This document shows, in pieces, positions 9,391 to 17,540 of a stretch of 64,000 nucleotides of DNA. How positions within the stretch are numbered: position 1 is the first letter of the stretch; the number at the start of each line of letters is the position of its first letter. Below the pieces are notes generated by a model. The model made no database searches and was not told the DNA's origin. It was given only the letters and a program-made list of their open reading frames with translations. This stretch comes from Nocardiopsis sp. JB363 (GTDB lineage: Bacteria; Actinomycetota; Actinomycetes; Streptosporangiales; Streptosporangiaceae): assembly GCF_900143625.1 (NCBI RefSeq), contig NZ_FRFF01000102.1:1-64000 (forward strand), read 5' to 3'. The translations under genes were made by a program, and so were the position numbers.

Positions 9391-9645
9391 GGACTGACGT
9401 CCTCCTTCTCAGGCGCCCGAACCATCCGGCGTTCGGGGCGGTGTGGGGTCGTGTGTGCTTGTTGTTCGCCGGGCATCCCGGTGGCGACCCACCGGTCGGG
9501 TGGGCCGAAGGGGGTGTGGAGGGCGAGTTCACTCGGCGGCGGGCTGTGGGCCTGGCACGGCCCCGGGCCGGTCGGGCCACGAGGAACAGCGCCGTCTGCG
9601 AGCCTATCGTCCGTGGCGGGACCTGTCGTTGGCCGACACCTCTCA

Positions 9646-9659
9646 TTACCCATGGGTAA
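9646..9659. promoter_or_regulatory. Perfect 14-bp palindrome, probable operator
   Basis: TTACCCATGGGTAA is a perfect dyad about 256 bp upstream of tkt and 364 bp upstream of ctaB. It is AT-flanked within GC-rich DNA and resembles a dimeric repressor site. The regulator is unknown. Confidence 0.45.
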
Positions 9660-9844
9660 CGGGCCTGTCGTGCGGGTTCGCCCGCTCCGGGAGGGGACGC
9701 GTGGCACGTTGGTGGCACGGTGAGGCGTGTGCGAACCTTCCTTACACTCGCCCTCCACCCCCGCGGTGGCCCGTCATGGGGCGAAGGTCACCCCACGGGT
9801 GGGACCTCGTTCCCAGGGGGTTGGTCATCGGTCCGCGCAAGGAA

Positions 9845-9861
9845 GTACTACAGTATGTCGT
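9845..9861 (+). promoter_or_regulatory. Motif shared by ctaB and ctaA promoters
   Basis: GTACTACAGTATGTCGT here and GTACTACAGTCTGTCGT upstream of ctaA differ at one base in 17. The core ACTACA-3-TGTCGT is an imperfect dyad, and TACAGT can serve as a -10 box in both. That would put the ctaB start site near 9862 with a leader of about 160 bases. Confidence 0.6.
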
Positions 9862-10022
9862 TGACGGGGTTTTCGCTGATCCTGACGGTTTGTCGGTCCG
9901 CTCGACCCCGCGTGGCGAGCAGTGTCGAAATTCCCGAAGAGTTGTCGAGGTATCCGCGTGTCTGAATCCGAGCCGGTCCCGCAGGGGACAGGAGTGCCTT
10001 CGGCCGTGGGGACGCGGTACTG

Positions 10023-10982
10023 ATGGCACTCACCAACCGTCCCCCGCAGGTCGGATCGTCCACCCCCGAGGCCCCCCGCAAGGCCTCCCTGGGCGAATAC
10101 GTCCGTGCTTACGTGGCCCTGTCCAAGCCCCGTGTCATCGAGCTGTTGCTCATCACCACCATCCCGGTGATGTTCGTCGCCGCCGGGGGTGTGCCGCCGC
10201 TGTGGATCGCGGTCGCCACCCTGCTGTTCGGCACCATGTCGGCGGCCAGCGCCAACGCGATGAACTGCTACATCGACCGCGACATCGACCGTGAGATGCG
10301 TCGCACCCGCCAGCGTCCGGCGGCGATGGACCTGGTGACCCCCAAGGGAGCCCTCGTCTACGGGCTGGTCCTGGCGGTCGGTTCCACCGTCGGGTTCCTC
10401 GCGTTCGTCAACGTGCTGTCCGCGGTGCTGTCGCTCTTCGCGATCGGGTTCTACATCTTCGTCTACTCGATGCTGCTCAAGCGGCGCACCGCGCAGAACG
10501 TGGTGTGGGGCGGCATCGCCGGCTGCATGCCGGTGCTCATCGGCTGGGCCGCGGTCACCAACAGCCTCGACTGGGCGCCGTTCGTGCTGTTCCTCGTGGT
10601 GTTCTTCTGGACGCCCCCGCACACCTGGACCCTGGCCATGCGGTACCGCGAGGACTACGCCGCCGCCAAGGTGCCGATGCTGCCCGTGGTCGCCAGCGAC
10701 CGCCGGGTGCTGCTGGAGTCGGTGCTCTACAGCTGGGCGACCGTCATCGTGTCCCTTCTCTTCTGGCCGGTGGCCGGCACCACCTGGTTCTACGGCGCGG
10801 TCGCGCTGATCCTCGGTGCCCTGTTGGTGTTCCAAGCCCACCGCCTGCTGAGCCGCTCCATGGCGGGTGTGACCGGTGCCAAGCTCAAGACCATGGGTTT
10901 CTTCCACCTGTCCAACGCCTACCTGGCGCTGCTGTTCTCGGCCGTGACCATCGACCCGCTCCTGGCGGGCGTGATCGGCTGA
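10023..10982 (+). CDS. ctaB: Protoheme IX farnesyltransferase (heme O synthase)
   Basis: A 319-residue UbiA-family membrane prenyltransferase that farnesylates heme B to heme O for the aa3-type cytochrome oxidase. Both prenyl-diphosphate-binding loops are visible: [15 protein letters not shown] (about residue 79) and [16 protein letters not shown] (about residue 209). About nine membrane helices are apparent. It lies in the usual actinobacterial position, divergent from tkt, and ctaA for the next step of heme A synthesis is 3 kb downstream on the other strand. Its promoter carries the motif found at ctaA, so the two are probably co-regulated. Confidence 0.97.
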   Translation: MALTNRPPQVGSSTPEAPRKASLGEYVRAYVALSKPRVIELLLITTIPVMFVAAGGVPPLWIAVATLLFGTMSAASANAMNCYIDRDIDREMRRTRQRPAAMDLVTPKGALVYGLVLAVGSTVGFLAFVNVLSAVLSLFAIGFYIFVYSMLLKRRTAQNVVWGGIAGCMPVLIGWAAVTNSLDWAPFVLFLVVFFWTPPHTWTLAMRYREDYAAAKVPMLPVVASDRRVLLESVLYSWATVIVSLLFWPVAGTTWFYGAVALILGALLVFQAHRLLSRSMAGVTGAKLKTMGFFHLSNAYLALLFSAVTIDPLLAGVIG

Positions 10983-11013
10983 CGCGGCACTGGACACCGT
11001 CCCGTGGACCACG

Positions 11014-11048
11014 ACGGCGCCCGTCCCCATCGAGGGGGCGGGCGCCGT
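11014..11048. terminator. Bidirectional terminator between convergent genes
   Basis: acggcgcccg and cgggcgccgt form a perfect 10-bp stem extended by inner CCCC/GGGG pairing. It lies between the ctaB stop and the convergent membrane-protein gene and can serve both. Confidence 0.75.
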
Positions 11049-11069
11049 TCGACTGCGTTCGGGGACGGC

Positions 11070-11480
11070 TCACGCGGGCCGGCGACGGAAGATGAGCACG
11101 GCCGACCACACCACCAGGGTCACCAGCAGCAGCGCCAAGGGGACGTGCGCCTGAAGGGGGCCGTAGGTGCCCAACGCCGCCTGCGGGAAGCCGACCACGA
11201 ACGCTCCCAGGCTGAGCAGGAAGACCGTACGGGTGGTCCCGGGGCCGCGCCCCCGGGAGAACCACAGCACGCCCGCCGCCAGCAGTTGCGCGCCGGTGGT
11301 CACGTGCACCGCGAGCGCCCCGCCGTAGTGCAACGGCAGGGCGTCCAGGTTGTCGGTGATCAGTTGGCCGGCCGTGACGAATTCCCACAGGAGCACGGCC
11401 ACCGCGGCCAGGACGGCCACACGCAGTACCCACTCCCAGACGGAGACGGGACGGGCCCGGGCGGTGTCGTTCGGATCCAT
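11070..11480 (-). CDS. Small four-helix membrane protein
   Basis: I do not recognise this 136-residue protein. After about 15 polar residues it has four hydrophobic segments (roughly residues 16-32, 50-68, 76-95 and 105-125) and ends in an arginine cluster, so it is an inner-membrane protein with a cytosolic C-terminus. The ATG at 11480 is preferred over upstream starts because it lies next to the plausible ribosome binding site AGGCCTCC and the upstream residues are not protein-like. Its place beside ctaB suggests, without proof, a link to respiratory heme or oxidase assembly. Confidence 0.7.
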   Translation of the reverse strand: MDPNDTARARPVSVWEWVLRVAVLAAVAVLLWEFVTAGQLITDNLDALPLHYGGALAVHVTTGAQLLAAGVLWFSRGRGPGTTRTVFLLSLGAFVVGFPQAALGTYGPLQAHVPLALLLVTLVVWSAVLIFRRRPA

Positions 11481-11611
11481 GGCGGAGGCCTTTCTGGGTG
11501 GGGCCGGTCGGACTGTCATCCTGTCGTACACGGGCGGCCCCTCGGGGGGTGATCTCCGCAGGGTGGAGGGGGAGTCGGCACCGCCGACGGCAAGCGCTAC
11601 GATCTGTGGCC

Positions 11612-12907
11612 ATGCCCCGACTCGACAGCAAGGCCATCCTCCAAGGCCGCAAATCCCGTTACTCGATGACGCTCATCCTGGGCATCACCATCAGCGTGGT
11701 GTGCCTGCTCGGCATGCTCGGGTATTTGTGGGTCCTGGCGATGGCGGGTGGTGCGGCCGCGGGAATCGACGGGGCCGTCGGTTTCACCGTGAGCCTGATC
11801 GCGGCGGTCGTCCCGGTCACCATCCTCCTCCCGCTCATCCTTTTCCTGGACCGCCTCGAACCCGAACCCGGGTGGGTGCTGTTCTTCGCCTTCGTGTGGG
11901 GCGCGGGGGTGGCGGTCGTGGTGTCCTTCCTCCTCAACAGCTGGGGCATCGCCTATCTCATGGTGCCGCTCTTCGGACAGGACATGGGCGACTTCCTCGG
12001 CACCTCACTGGTGGCCCCGGTGGTGGAGGAGAGCGCCAAGGGCCTGGTGCTGCTCATCCTGCTGTGGCGGCGCCGCCACGAGATCGACACCTTCACCGAC
12101 GGTGTGGTCTACGCGGGCATGGTGGCGACCGGTTTCGCGTTCACCGAGAACGTCCTGTACTTCCTCAGCGCGTTCTTCGAGAACACGCTGGTGGCCACGT
12201 TCGCCATCCGCGGGCTCATCGCGCCCTTCGGGCACCCGCTCTACACCGCGATGATCGGTATCGGCGTCGCCTACGCGGCCATGCGCAGCGGGGGCCTGCG
12301 CTTCCTCGCCCCCGTCGCCGGCTGGGTCCTGGCGGTGCTGCTGCACGGGATGTGGAACGGCGCGACCCTCTTCGGGTGGGGCGGTCTGGGCGTGGCCTAC
12401 CTGGTTCTGCTCGTGGTGCTCATGGGCATCCTGGCGCTCGCCGGTCAGGACCGGCGCAACCAGATCACCGCGATCGCCCACTACCTGCCGCCCTACGTCT
12501 CCACCGGTCTGGTGACCCCCGCCGACATCACCATGCTCGGCTCCATGACCGGCCGTCGCCAGGCCAGGGAGTGGGCGGCGCGCAACGCCGGCGCCCGCGG
12601 GCGTTCGGCGATGAAGGACTACCAGCTGGCCGCCACCGAGCTCGCGCTGTTGCACCGGAAGCTGGACGCGGGGGTGGCCCGCAAGGACTGGAAGGTCAAC
12701 CGCGACGCTTTCCTGGCCCTGATGCACGTGGCCCGGGACACCTTCCTGGGGCGGCTACCCCAGCCGGTCACCCCGGGCTGGGCGGAGCGTCCCACGGACT
12801 CGGGCTTCATGCGACGCGCGGACTTCGCGCACGTCATCGCCCAGGCGCAGGCTCAGCAGAGTTACGTTCCCCGTCATGGTCAGTCTCCGCAGCCGCCTCC
12901 GTACTGA
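11612..12907 (+). CDS. PrsW-family intramembrane metalloprotease
   Basis: This 431-residue protein has the PrsW/CPBP-like arrangement: several membrane helices, an APVVEESAKGL motif (two glutamates on a helix, about residue 137), AFTENVLYF, GHPLYTAMIG with a histidine, and LLHGMWNG with a second histidine. These residues form the predicted metal/catalytic site. PrsW in Bacillus cleaves an anti-sigma factor; the substrate here is unknown. A cytosolic tail of about 150 residues ends in QSPQPPPY. The start at ATG 11612 has no clear ribosome binding site; TACGAT eight bases upstream could be a -10 of a nearly leaderless mRNA. Its 3' end overlaps ctaA by 74 bp on the opposite strand. Confidence 0.85.
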   Translation: MPRLDSKAILQGRKSRYSMTLILGITISVVCLLGMLGYLWVLAMAGGAAAGIDGAVGFTVSLIAAVVPVTILLPLILFLDRLEPEPGWVLFFAFVWGAGVAVVVSFLLNSWGIAYLMVPLFGQDMGDFLGTSLVAPVVEESAKGLVLLILLWRRRHEIDTFTDGVVYAGMVATGFAFTENVLYFLSAFFENTLVATFAIRGLIAPFGHPLYTAMIGIGVAYAAMRSGGLRFLAPVAGWVLAVLLHGMWNGATLFGWGGLGVAYLVLLVVLMGILALAGQDRRNQITAIAHYLPPYVSTGLVTPADITMLGSMTGRRQAREWAARNAGARGRSAMKDYQLAATELALLHRKLDAGVARKDWKVNRDAFLALMHVARDTFLGRLPQPVTPGWAERPTDSGFMRRADFAHVIAQAQAQQSYVPRHGQSPQPPPY

Positions 12908-13964
12908 CCCGCTCCTCGTTCGGGGTCAGCCGGGTGGTGGCGAAGTACAGCCGTGCGATCGCCACCCAGGTCAGCGCCGATCCGAGCACGTGCAGCACCA
13001 CGAGGGACTCGGGCAGTTCCAGGGCGTACTGGGTGTAGCCCAGAACACCCTGGAGCAGCACGACCACCAGCAGTGCCACGCCGCTCAGGCGGGCGGGCCG
13101 ACCGGCGCCGCCACGGTAGGCGAGCAGGACGGCCGCCGCGCTCCCCAGCAGGGTGAGCCAGGCCAGGACCGAGTGCACCCGGGTGACCGAGGGCAGGTCC
13201 ATGTCCCAGCGCGGTGCGGCCGCGTCACCGCCGTGCGGGCCGGTGCCGGTGGTCACGGTCCCGGCGATGAGCAGCAGGAAACCGACCACGACCAGGGCGA
13301 TGCTCACCGCGTGCAGCATCGGACCCACGACGACCCTGGGCGTTCCCTCGGGTTCCTCGCAGCGCACGTACAGCGCGACGGCGATGAAGACCATCACCAT
13401 GGACAGCAGGAAGTGGGTGGCGACCGAGGCCGGGTGCAGGTCGGTCCAGACGGTGATGCCGCCGACCACGGCCTGGCCCAGCACGCCCAGAGGGATGATG
13501 GTGGCCAGGCGGGTCAGGTCACGGCGCCGCGGGGTCGACCGCAGCACGGCGATCAGGGTGATGACTCCGACCGCCAACACCAGGAAGGTCAGGGTGCGGT
13601 TGCCGAACTCGATGGCGGCGTTGAAGGCCGCGTGGCCGGTGTCGATCGGTACGAAGCTGTCGGGGGTGCATCGGGGCCACTCGGAGCAGCCCAGCCCCGA
13701 GGAGGTGACCCGGACGGTGGCGCCGGTGACGGCGATCCCGGCGTTGACGACGACGTTTCCCAGAGCCCAGGCGCGCAGCGACCGCTGCGTGGGGTTCCAG
13801 ATGCTCCTGGCCAGGAAGACGAGCGCGAGTACGCCCACGATGGCCAGGGCGACCTGCCAGCCCCAGAGGGGGACGCCGAGGAGCACGATGTCCTCCAACT
13901 CGTCCGCCGCGAGCGAGGTCATGGTGGAAGGGGTCGTCGTCGCGGCGACCGGAGAACCAAACAT
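12834..13964 (-). CDS. ctaA: Heme A synthase (COX15/CtaA family)
   Basis: This 376-residue, eight-helix membrane protein converts heme O to heme A. Family features seen are the CSEWPRC motif after SSGLG, EFGNRTLTF with the first histidine-containing bundle (HPASVATHFLLSM), and the second bundle (TRVHSVLAW, LHVLGSALTW). It is the usual partner of ctaB for aa3-type oxidase. The ATG at 13964 directly abuts the shared promoter motif; its TACAGT box lies seven bases upstream, so the mRNA is probably leaderless. The last 74 bp overlap the convergent protease gene. Confidence 0.95.
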   Translation of the reverse strand: MFGSPVAATTTPSTMTSLAADELEDIVLLGVPLWGWQVALAIVGVLALVFLARSIWNPTQRSLRAWALGNVVVNAGIAVTGATVRVTSSGLGCSEWPRCTPDSFVPIDTGHAAFNAAIEFGNRTLTFLVLAVGVITLIAVLRSTPRRRDLTRLATIIPLGVLGQAVVGGITVWTDLHPASVATHFLLSMVMVFIAVALYVRCEEPEGTPRVVVGPMLHAVSIALVVVGFLLLIAGTVTTGTGPHGGDAAAPRWDMDLPSVTRVHSVLAWLTLLGSAAAVLLAYRGGAGRPARLSGVALLVVVLLQGVLGYTQYALELPESLVVLHVLGSALTWVAIARLYFATTRLTPNEERVSTEAAAETDHDGERNSAEPAPGR

Positions 13965-13981
13965 ACGACAGACTGTAGTAC
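13965..13981 (-). promoter_or_regulatory. Shared motif at the ctaA promoter
   Basis: GTACTACAGTCTGTCGT on the minus strand runs directly into the ctaA ATG. The TACAGT hexamer (13977 to 13972) is correctly spaced as a -10 for a leaderless transcript. The dyad ACTACA/TGTCGT overlaps it, as a repressor site would. Confidence 0.6.
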
Positions 13982-14044
13982 ATCGATGTGGTAGCGCTTA
14001 CGCGACCCCGCCGAGTGGCCCCACCTGCGCCGATGATGGTGGGT

Positions 14045-14911
14045 CTAGGCCGAGGAGCGGGTCGATCCGGCGCTGGCGATGATCACACAGGCCACCGCCA
14101 GCCACTGCCACACGGTCAGCAGTTCACCGAGCAGGACCAGCCCCACCAGGGCGGCGGCCGCCGGTTGCAGACTCATCAGCACCCCGAACACGCGTGGCGG
14201 TATCCGGCGGAGTGCGTTCATCTCCAGTGTGTAGGGGATCACGGAGGAGAGCACGCCCACGGCCAGGCCGAACAGCAGCAGCCGCCAGTCGAGCAGGGCG
14301 GCACCGCCCTCGGCGATCCCCGCCGGTGCCAGGACCACCACACCCACCACGCTGCCGATGGCCAGTCCGGAGGCACCGCTGAATCGCTGACCCGTCGCCG
14401 CGCTCAACAGGATGTAGCCGGCCCAGGCGACCGCGGCCAGCACCGCGAAGAGCACCCCCAGTGGGTCGAGCGACCCGAACTCCACACCCAGGGCCGCCAC
14501 ACCGAGCCCGGCCAGACCCGCCCACAGCAGGTCGACGCGCCGACGGGAACCCAGGATGGCGATGGCCAGCGGTCCCAGGTACTCGATGGTGACCGCGATG
14601 CCCAACGGAATGCGGGCGAAGGCCTGGTAGATGAGGAAGTTCATGGCGGCCAGCGCCACTCCGTAGCCGACCACCACCATCCAGTCGGTGCGGGTACGAG
14701 CGCGCAGCACCGGACGGGCCAGGACCGTCAGGACGACGGCGGAGGTGAGCAGACGCAGCCAGACGACCGCGGCGGGCGGCAGCGCCTCGAAGAGGTTCTT
14801 GGCGAGCCCGGCGCCGGTCTGCACGGAGACGATGCCGACCAGGATCAACCACACCGGCGGCATCGAGTCCAGCAGCGTGCCGGGGGAGAGGCGGGTCGAA
14901 CGGGTGCTCAT
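14045..14911 (-). CDS. EamA-family (DMT superfamily) exporter
   Basis: This 288-residue protein has ten hydrophobic segments in two five-helix EamA repeats, as in RhtA/YdcZ-like drug/metabolite exporters. Recognisable pieces are IPLGIAVTIEYLGPLAIAIL (end of repeat one) and SVIPYTLEMNALRRIPPRVF followed by LMSLQPAAAALVGLVLLGE (repeat two), typical of RhtA-type homoserine/threonine exporters. The substrate cannot be told from sequence. It begins just after the downstream end of the neighbouring 125-residue membrane protein and probably forms a two-gene operon with it. Confidence 0.85.
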   Translation of the reverse strand: MSTRSTRLSPGTLLDSMPPVWLILVGIVSVQTGAGLAKNLFEALPPAAVVWLRLLTSAVVLTVLARPVLRARTRTDWMVVVGYGVALAAMNFLIYQAFARIPLGIAVTIEYLGPLAIAILGSRRRVDLLWAGLAGLGVAALGVEFGSLDPLGVLFAVLAAVAWAGYILLSAATGQRFSGASGLAIGSVVGVVVLAPAGIAEGGAALLDWRLLLFGLAVGVLSSVIPYTLEMNALRRIPPRVFGVLMSLQPAAAALVGLVLLGELLTVWQWLAVACVIIASAGSTRSSA

Positions 14912-14917
14912 GATGGG

Positions 14918-15295
14918 TCATCCTACGTTTTGCGGGGTGCGGCTCGCCTCCCCGGTCCCCTCGGCGTCGGTCACACCCGAGGAGCCGCGCGGGCCCCCGA
15001 CGAAGGCCAGCAGGAGCAGCGACCACGCCACGACCACCACGGCGGGTTGCAGGAGCGTCATCACCAGGCCGATCACCGTCAGGTCGCCCTCACCGGTGAG
15101 CAACTGCACGCCGATCCACAGGAACGGCAGCGCCGCCGCGAACAGGTTCACCATCAGCGCGGTCCACGCCAGCCCGGCCCGCGGCGGACGTCGCCACCAC
15201 AGGAGGGCACCGCCCGCCAGCACGAGGAACAGGGGCGGGCCCAGGTAACGGACCACGAGGAACCAGGGCACGCCGATGCTCTCCATGTCGGGCAC
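14918..15295 (-). CDS. Small membrane protein upstream of EamA exporter
   Basis: An unrecognised protein of 125 residues with four hydrophobic segments (about residues 10-32, 42-63, 72-93 and 96-104) and a polar C-terminal tail. The start is GTG 15295, or ATG 15286 three codons in; the sequence does not decide. It is six bases ahead of the EamA exporter gene, so the two are probably cotranscribed. Confidence 0.65.
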   Translation of the reverse strand: MPDMESIGVPWFLVVRYLGPPLFLVLAGGALLWWRRPPRAGLAWTALMVNLFAAALPFLWIGVQLLTGEGDLTVIGLVMTLLQPAVVVVAWSLLLLAFVGGPRGSSGVTDAEGTGEASRTPQNVG

Positions 15296-15425
15296 CCTAT
15301 CCAGAAGGTCCGGACACGACCGTCATGCCACGGTGAAGCGGGCGAACGTGCGCTGATCGTGTGGTGTGGTGTGAAATGGTTCGGTCCGACCCCGGATGAC
15401 CCCGGCCCCGCAGGAGAGTCCCACC

Positions 15426-16133
15426 ATGTCCCGGTCCCGACGTAGAGCCCGCACCCGCACCGCCCCCGACCACCTGCCACGGTGGCCGGTGGCCGCCGGA
15501 GCGTCGGCCCTGCTGTTGGCCGTGGTGGTGGGTGCGTACACCGGCGGGCAGTTCTTCGTCGAGACCAGGTCGCAGGTCGAGGAGATGACGGTGACCTCGG
15601 GCATTCTCGTCGAACCCTCCGGAGCCCCGGAGTCCGAACCCTCCGAGGACCCCGAGCCGGAGGAGGAGGCCCACCCCGCCGGTCTGGACCCGGCGATCAC
15701 CTACGCCCTGTTGAACGTGAACGGCGAGCGGGCCCTGGACGTCGCCGGCGGTTCCACCGACAACGGGGCCGACGTGCACCTGTGGGACCGACACGACGAG
15801 GAGAACCAACAGTGGCGGTTCGTCCCGGTCGAGGACGACTTCTACGAGATCGTCGGTGTGGGCAGCGACAAGCTGCTGGAGTTCCCCGCCGAACCCGACC
15901 CGGAGGCCGACCCCGAGAGCGCCCACGCGGCCTCCCTGCTCAGCCGCACCGGCGAGCACAACCAGCACTGGACCCTGGTCGAGGTCGGTGACGGAGTGGT
16001 CCGTCTGGTCAACCGCGCCTCGGGACAGGCCCTCGAAGGTCAGGGCGGTGCGGACGAGAACGGCACCCTCGCCTACCCGGCCGAGGACGGCGGCCACCCC
16101 CACCAGCAGTGGCGCCTGGCCCCGCTGGGCTGA
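15426..16133 (+). CDS. Membrane-anchored ricin-type beta-trefoil lectin
   Basis: This 235-residue protein starts with an arginine-rich cytosolic end (SRSRRRARTRT), one membrane helix at about residues 22-42, an acidic proline/glutamate spacer (about 60-85), and then a RICIN-type beta-trefoil domain to the end. The trefoil repeats show QxW motifs: NQQWRF, NQHWTL and HQQWRL. Such domains bind carbohydrates, so the protein probably sits outside on a single anchor. The start at ATG 15426 has a good CAGGAGAG ribosome binding site; the frame upstream is open but lacks one. It is a single gene; the next gene has its own leader and promoter. Confidence 0.85.
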   Translation: MSRSRRRARTRTAPDHLPRWPVAAGASALLLAVVVGAYTGGQFFVETRSQVEEMTVTSGILVEPSGAPESEPSEDPEPEEEAHPAGLDPAITYALLNVNGERALDVAGGSTDNGADVHLWDRHDEENQQWRFVPVEDDFYEIVGVGSDKLLEFPAEPDPEADPESAHAASLLSRTGEHNQHWTLVEVGDGVVRLVNRASGQALEGQGGADENGTLAYPAEDGGHPHQQWRLAPLG

Positions 16134-16172
16134 TCCGAACCGGTCCGGCGCCACCGTGTTAAGGTCGCCCAC

Positions 16173-16193
16173 ATGTTCTCCGACCGTGCGTAG
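16173..16193 (+). CDS. Six-codon leader peptide of the MFS exporter
   Basis: ATG-TTC-TCC-GAC-CGT-GCG-TAG would encode MFSDRA. TAAGGT (16160..16165) seven bases upstream could be the -10 of a leaderless transcript. The first codons lie inside a sequence that can pair with the exporter ribosome binding site, which is the layout of translational attenuators that respond to ribosome stalling. A role is inferred; nothing shows that the peptide is made. Confidence 0.5.
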   Translation: MFSDRA

Positions 16194-16286
16194 ACCGACG
16201 CCCCCGTCGCGGCAGGCCGCCGCGACCCCTCGGCGTCCACGCACGTTCGCGGCGTCGCCCACGCGCGCCGCCTCCTTCGGAGAACA
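16174..16286 (+). promoter_or_regulatory. Translational attenuator of the MFS gene
   Basis: TGTTCTCCGA (16174..16183) is perfectly complementary to TCGGAGAACA (16277..16286), and the second arm contains the GGAG ribosome binding site (16279..16282) eight bases before the exporter ATG. Between them is another stem, gtcgcggc/gccgcgac (about 16208..16228). Occupation of the leader by a stalled ribosome would free the ribosome binding site. Confidence 0.6.
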
Positions 16287-16289
16287 ACC

Positions 16290-17540
16290 ATGTCATCGCC
16301 CGTTCGGGCCCCGTCGTACGCCTCCGTGCTGCGCGTCACGGGGGTCGCCCGCTTCTTCGCACCCGCGCTCCTGGGCCGCGCGTCCTACGGGATGGTCTCG
16401 CTCGCCCTGGTCCTGTCCGTCGTCCACGCCACGGGTTCCTACGCCGACGTCGGGCTGGTCACCGGCCTGTTCGGCCTCACCGTCACCGTCCTGTCGCCGT
16501 TGCGCGCCCGCCTCATCGACCGGCACGGAACGTCCCGTGCCCTGCTCCCGATGGCCGTGCTCCACGCGTGCGCCCTACTGGGTCTGGCGGTCACCACCTG
16601 GAACCCCGGTGGGGCGCTCGGGACCCTGGCCGCCCTGACCGTGCTCGCGGGTGCTGGTGCGCCTCCGCTCGGGCCGGTCACCCGCACCATCTGGAGCCAC
16701 GTGGTCGCCGACCGGGGCCTGCTCCAACGCGCCTACAGTCTCGATACCGTCGCGGAGGAGACCCTTTTCTTCACCGGGCCGCTGATCCTCGGCGCCCTGA
16801 TGTGGGTGGCGCCCCCTTCGGCGGGGCTCGCGCTCAGCGGCGTCCTGATCCTGGTCGGGACCGTGGGGCTGGCGACCTCGACCGCCGCTCGTTCCCTGAC
16901 CCCGCCACGACCGGACGCGCCGGGCGATCCGCGTCCGACCGGCGCGAGGCGACCGGATCTCGTCTCGCGTACGGGATTCCTCGCCGCCGTGGCGCTCTCG
17001 GCCGTCATGGGACTGACCCTGGGGTCGACGGCCCTGCTCAACGTCGCCTTCGCCGAACAACGGGGCGCGGTCGAGGCCGTGGTGTTGGTCGAAGCCGCCC
17101 AGTCCGCGGGCAGCGCCCTCGGTGGTCTGGCCTACGGGGCGGTGATCTGGCGCGCCGGCGCTCGGGCACGGAGCGCCCTGCTGGGGCTGGGATTGGGTGT
17201 CGGGGTGGCCGTGGCCGCGCTGATGCCCGGTGTCCCGGCGCTGGTGGCGTTGCTGTTCGTGGTCGGTGCGTTCACGGCGCCCCTGATCATCACCACGTAT
17301 CTGCTGGCCGACGAGTCGGTGGGCGCCGGCTACCGGACCCGGGCCGGGAACTGGGTCAACACCGCCTACAACGCCGGGTCTTCGCTGGGAGCGGCGGCGG
17401 TCGGGATGTTCCTCACCGTGGCCTCCCCGAACGGGGGCTTCCTCCTGGCCGGTGCGGTACTGGTCGTGGTGGCCGTGATCGTGTTCCTCACCGGGGGCCG
17501 GGTCAGGCCAGCAGCAGGGAACGCACCGTCCGCCAGGTGA
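16290..17540 (+). CDS. MFS-type drug exporter
   Basis: At 416 residues with about twelve hydrophobic segments this is a major facilitator superfamily protein. It has an altered A-loop (LRARLIDRHGTSRAL between helices 2 and 3) and a long central cytosolic loop (about residues 200-230) rich in proline and arginine. The family pumps drugs or metabolites by proton exchange; the substrate is unknown. The upstream leader/attenuator suggests that expression is induced by a translation inhibitor. The gene overlaps the 3' end of the convergent phosphatase gene by 38 bp. Confidence 0.85.
   Translation: MSSPVRAPSYASVLRVTGVARFFAPALLGRASYGMVSLALVLSVVHATGSYADVGLVTGLFGLTVTVLSPLRARLIDRHGTSRALLPMAVLHACALLGLAVTTWNPGGALGTLAALTVLAGAGAPPLGPVTRTIWSHVVADRGLLQRAYSLDTVAEETLFFTGPLILGALMWVAPPSAGLALSGVLILVGTVGLATSTAARSLTPPRPDAPGDPRPTGARRPDLVSRTGFLAAVALSAVMGLTLGSTALLNVAFAEQRGAVEAVVLVEAAQSAGSALGGLAYGAVIWRAGARARSALLGLGLGVGVAVAALMPGVPALVALLFVVGAFTAPLIITTYLLADESVGAGYRTRAGNWVNTAYNAGSSLGAAAVGMFLTVASPNGGFLLAGAVLVVVAVIVFLTGGRVRPAAGNAPSAR

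Larger units (their letters stand above)
9391..10022. other. Divergent intergenic region tkt / ctaB
   Basis: This 632-bp region holds no convincing gene. It contains a perfect 14-bp palindrome (9646..9659) on the tkt side and the 17-bp motif shared with ctaA (9845..9861) on the ctaB side. A 36-codon frame (ATG 9855 to TGA 9965) starts inside the shared motif but has no ribosome binding site; I do not call it. Confidence 0.6.

Noticed and set aside
7324..9723. 799-codon open frame on the plus strand
   Set aside because: Shadow of tkt; its translation shows a repetitive valine/glycine/arginine composition and no motif.
9855..9965. 36-codon frame upstream of ctaB as a leader peptide
   Set aside because: Its ATG lies inside the shared promoter motif, it lacks a ribosome binding site and it does not reach ctaB. 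It is possible only if a start site upstream of the motif exists.
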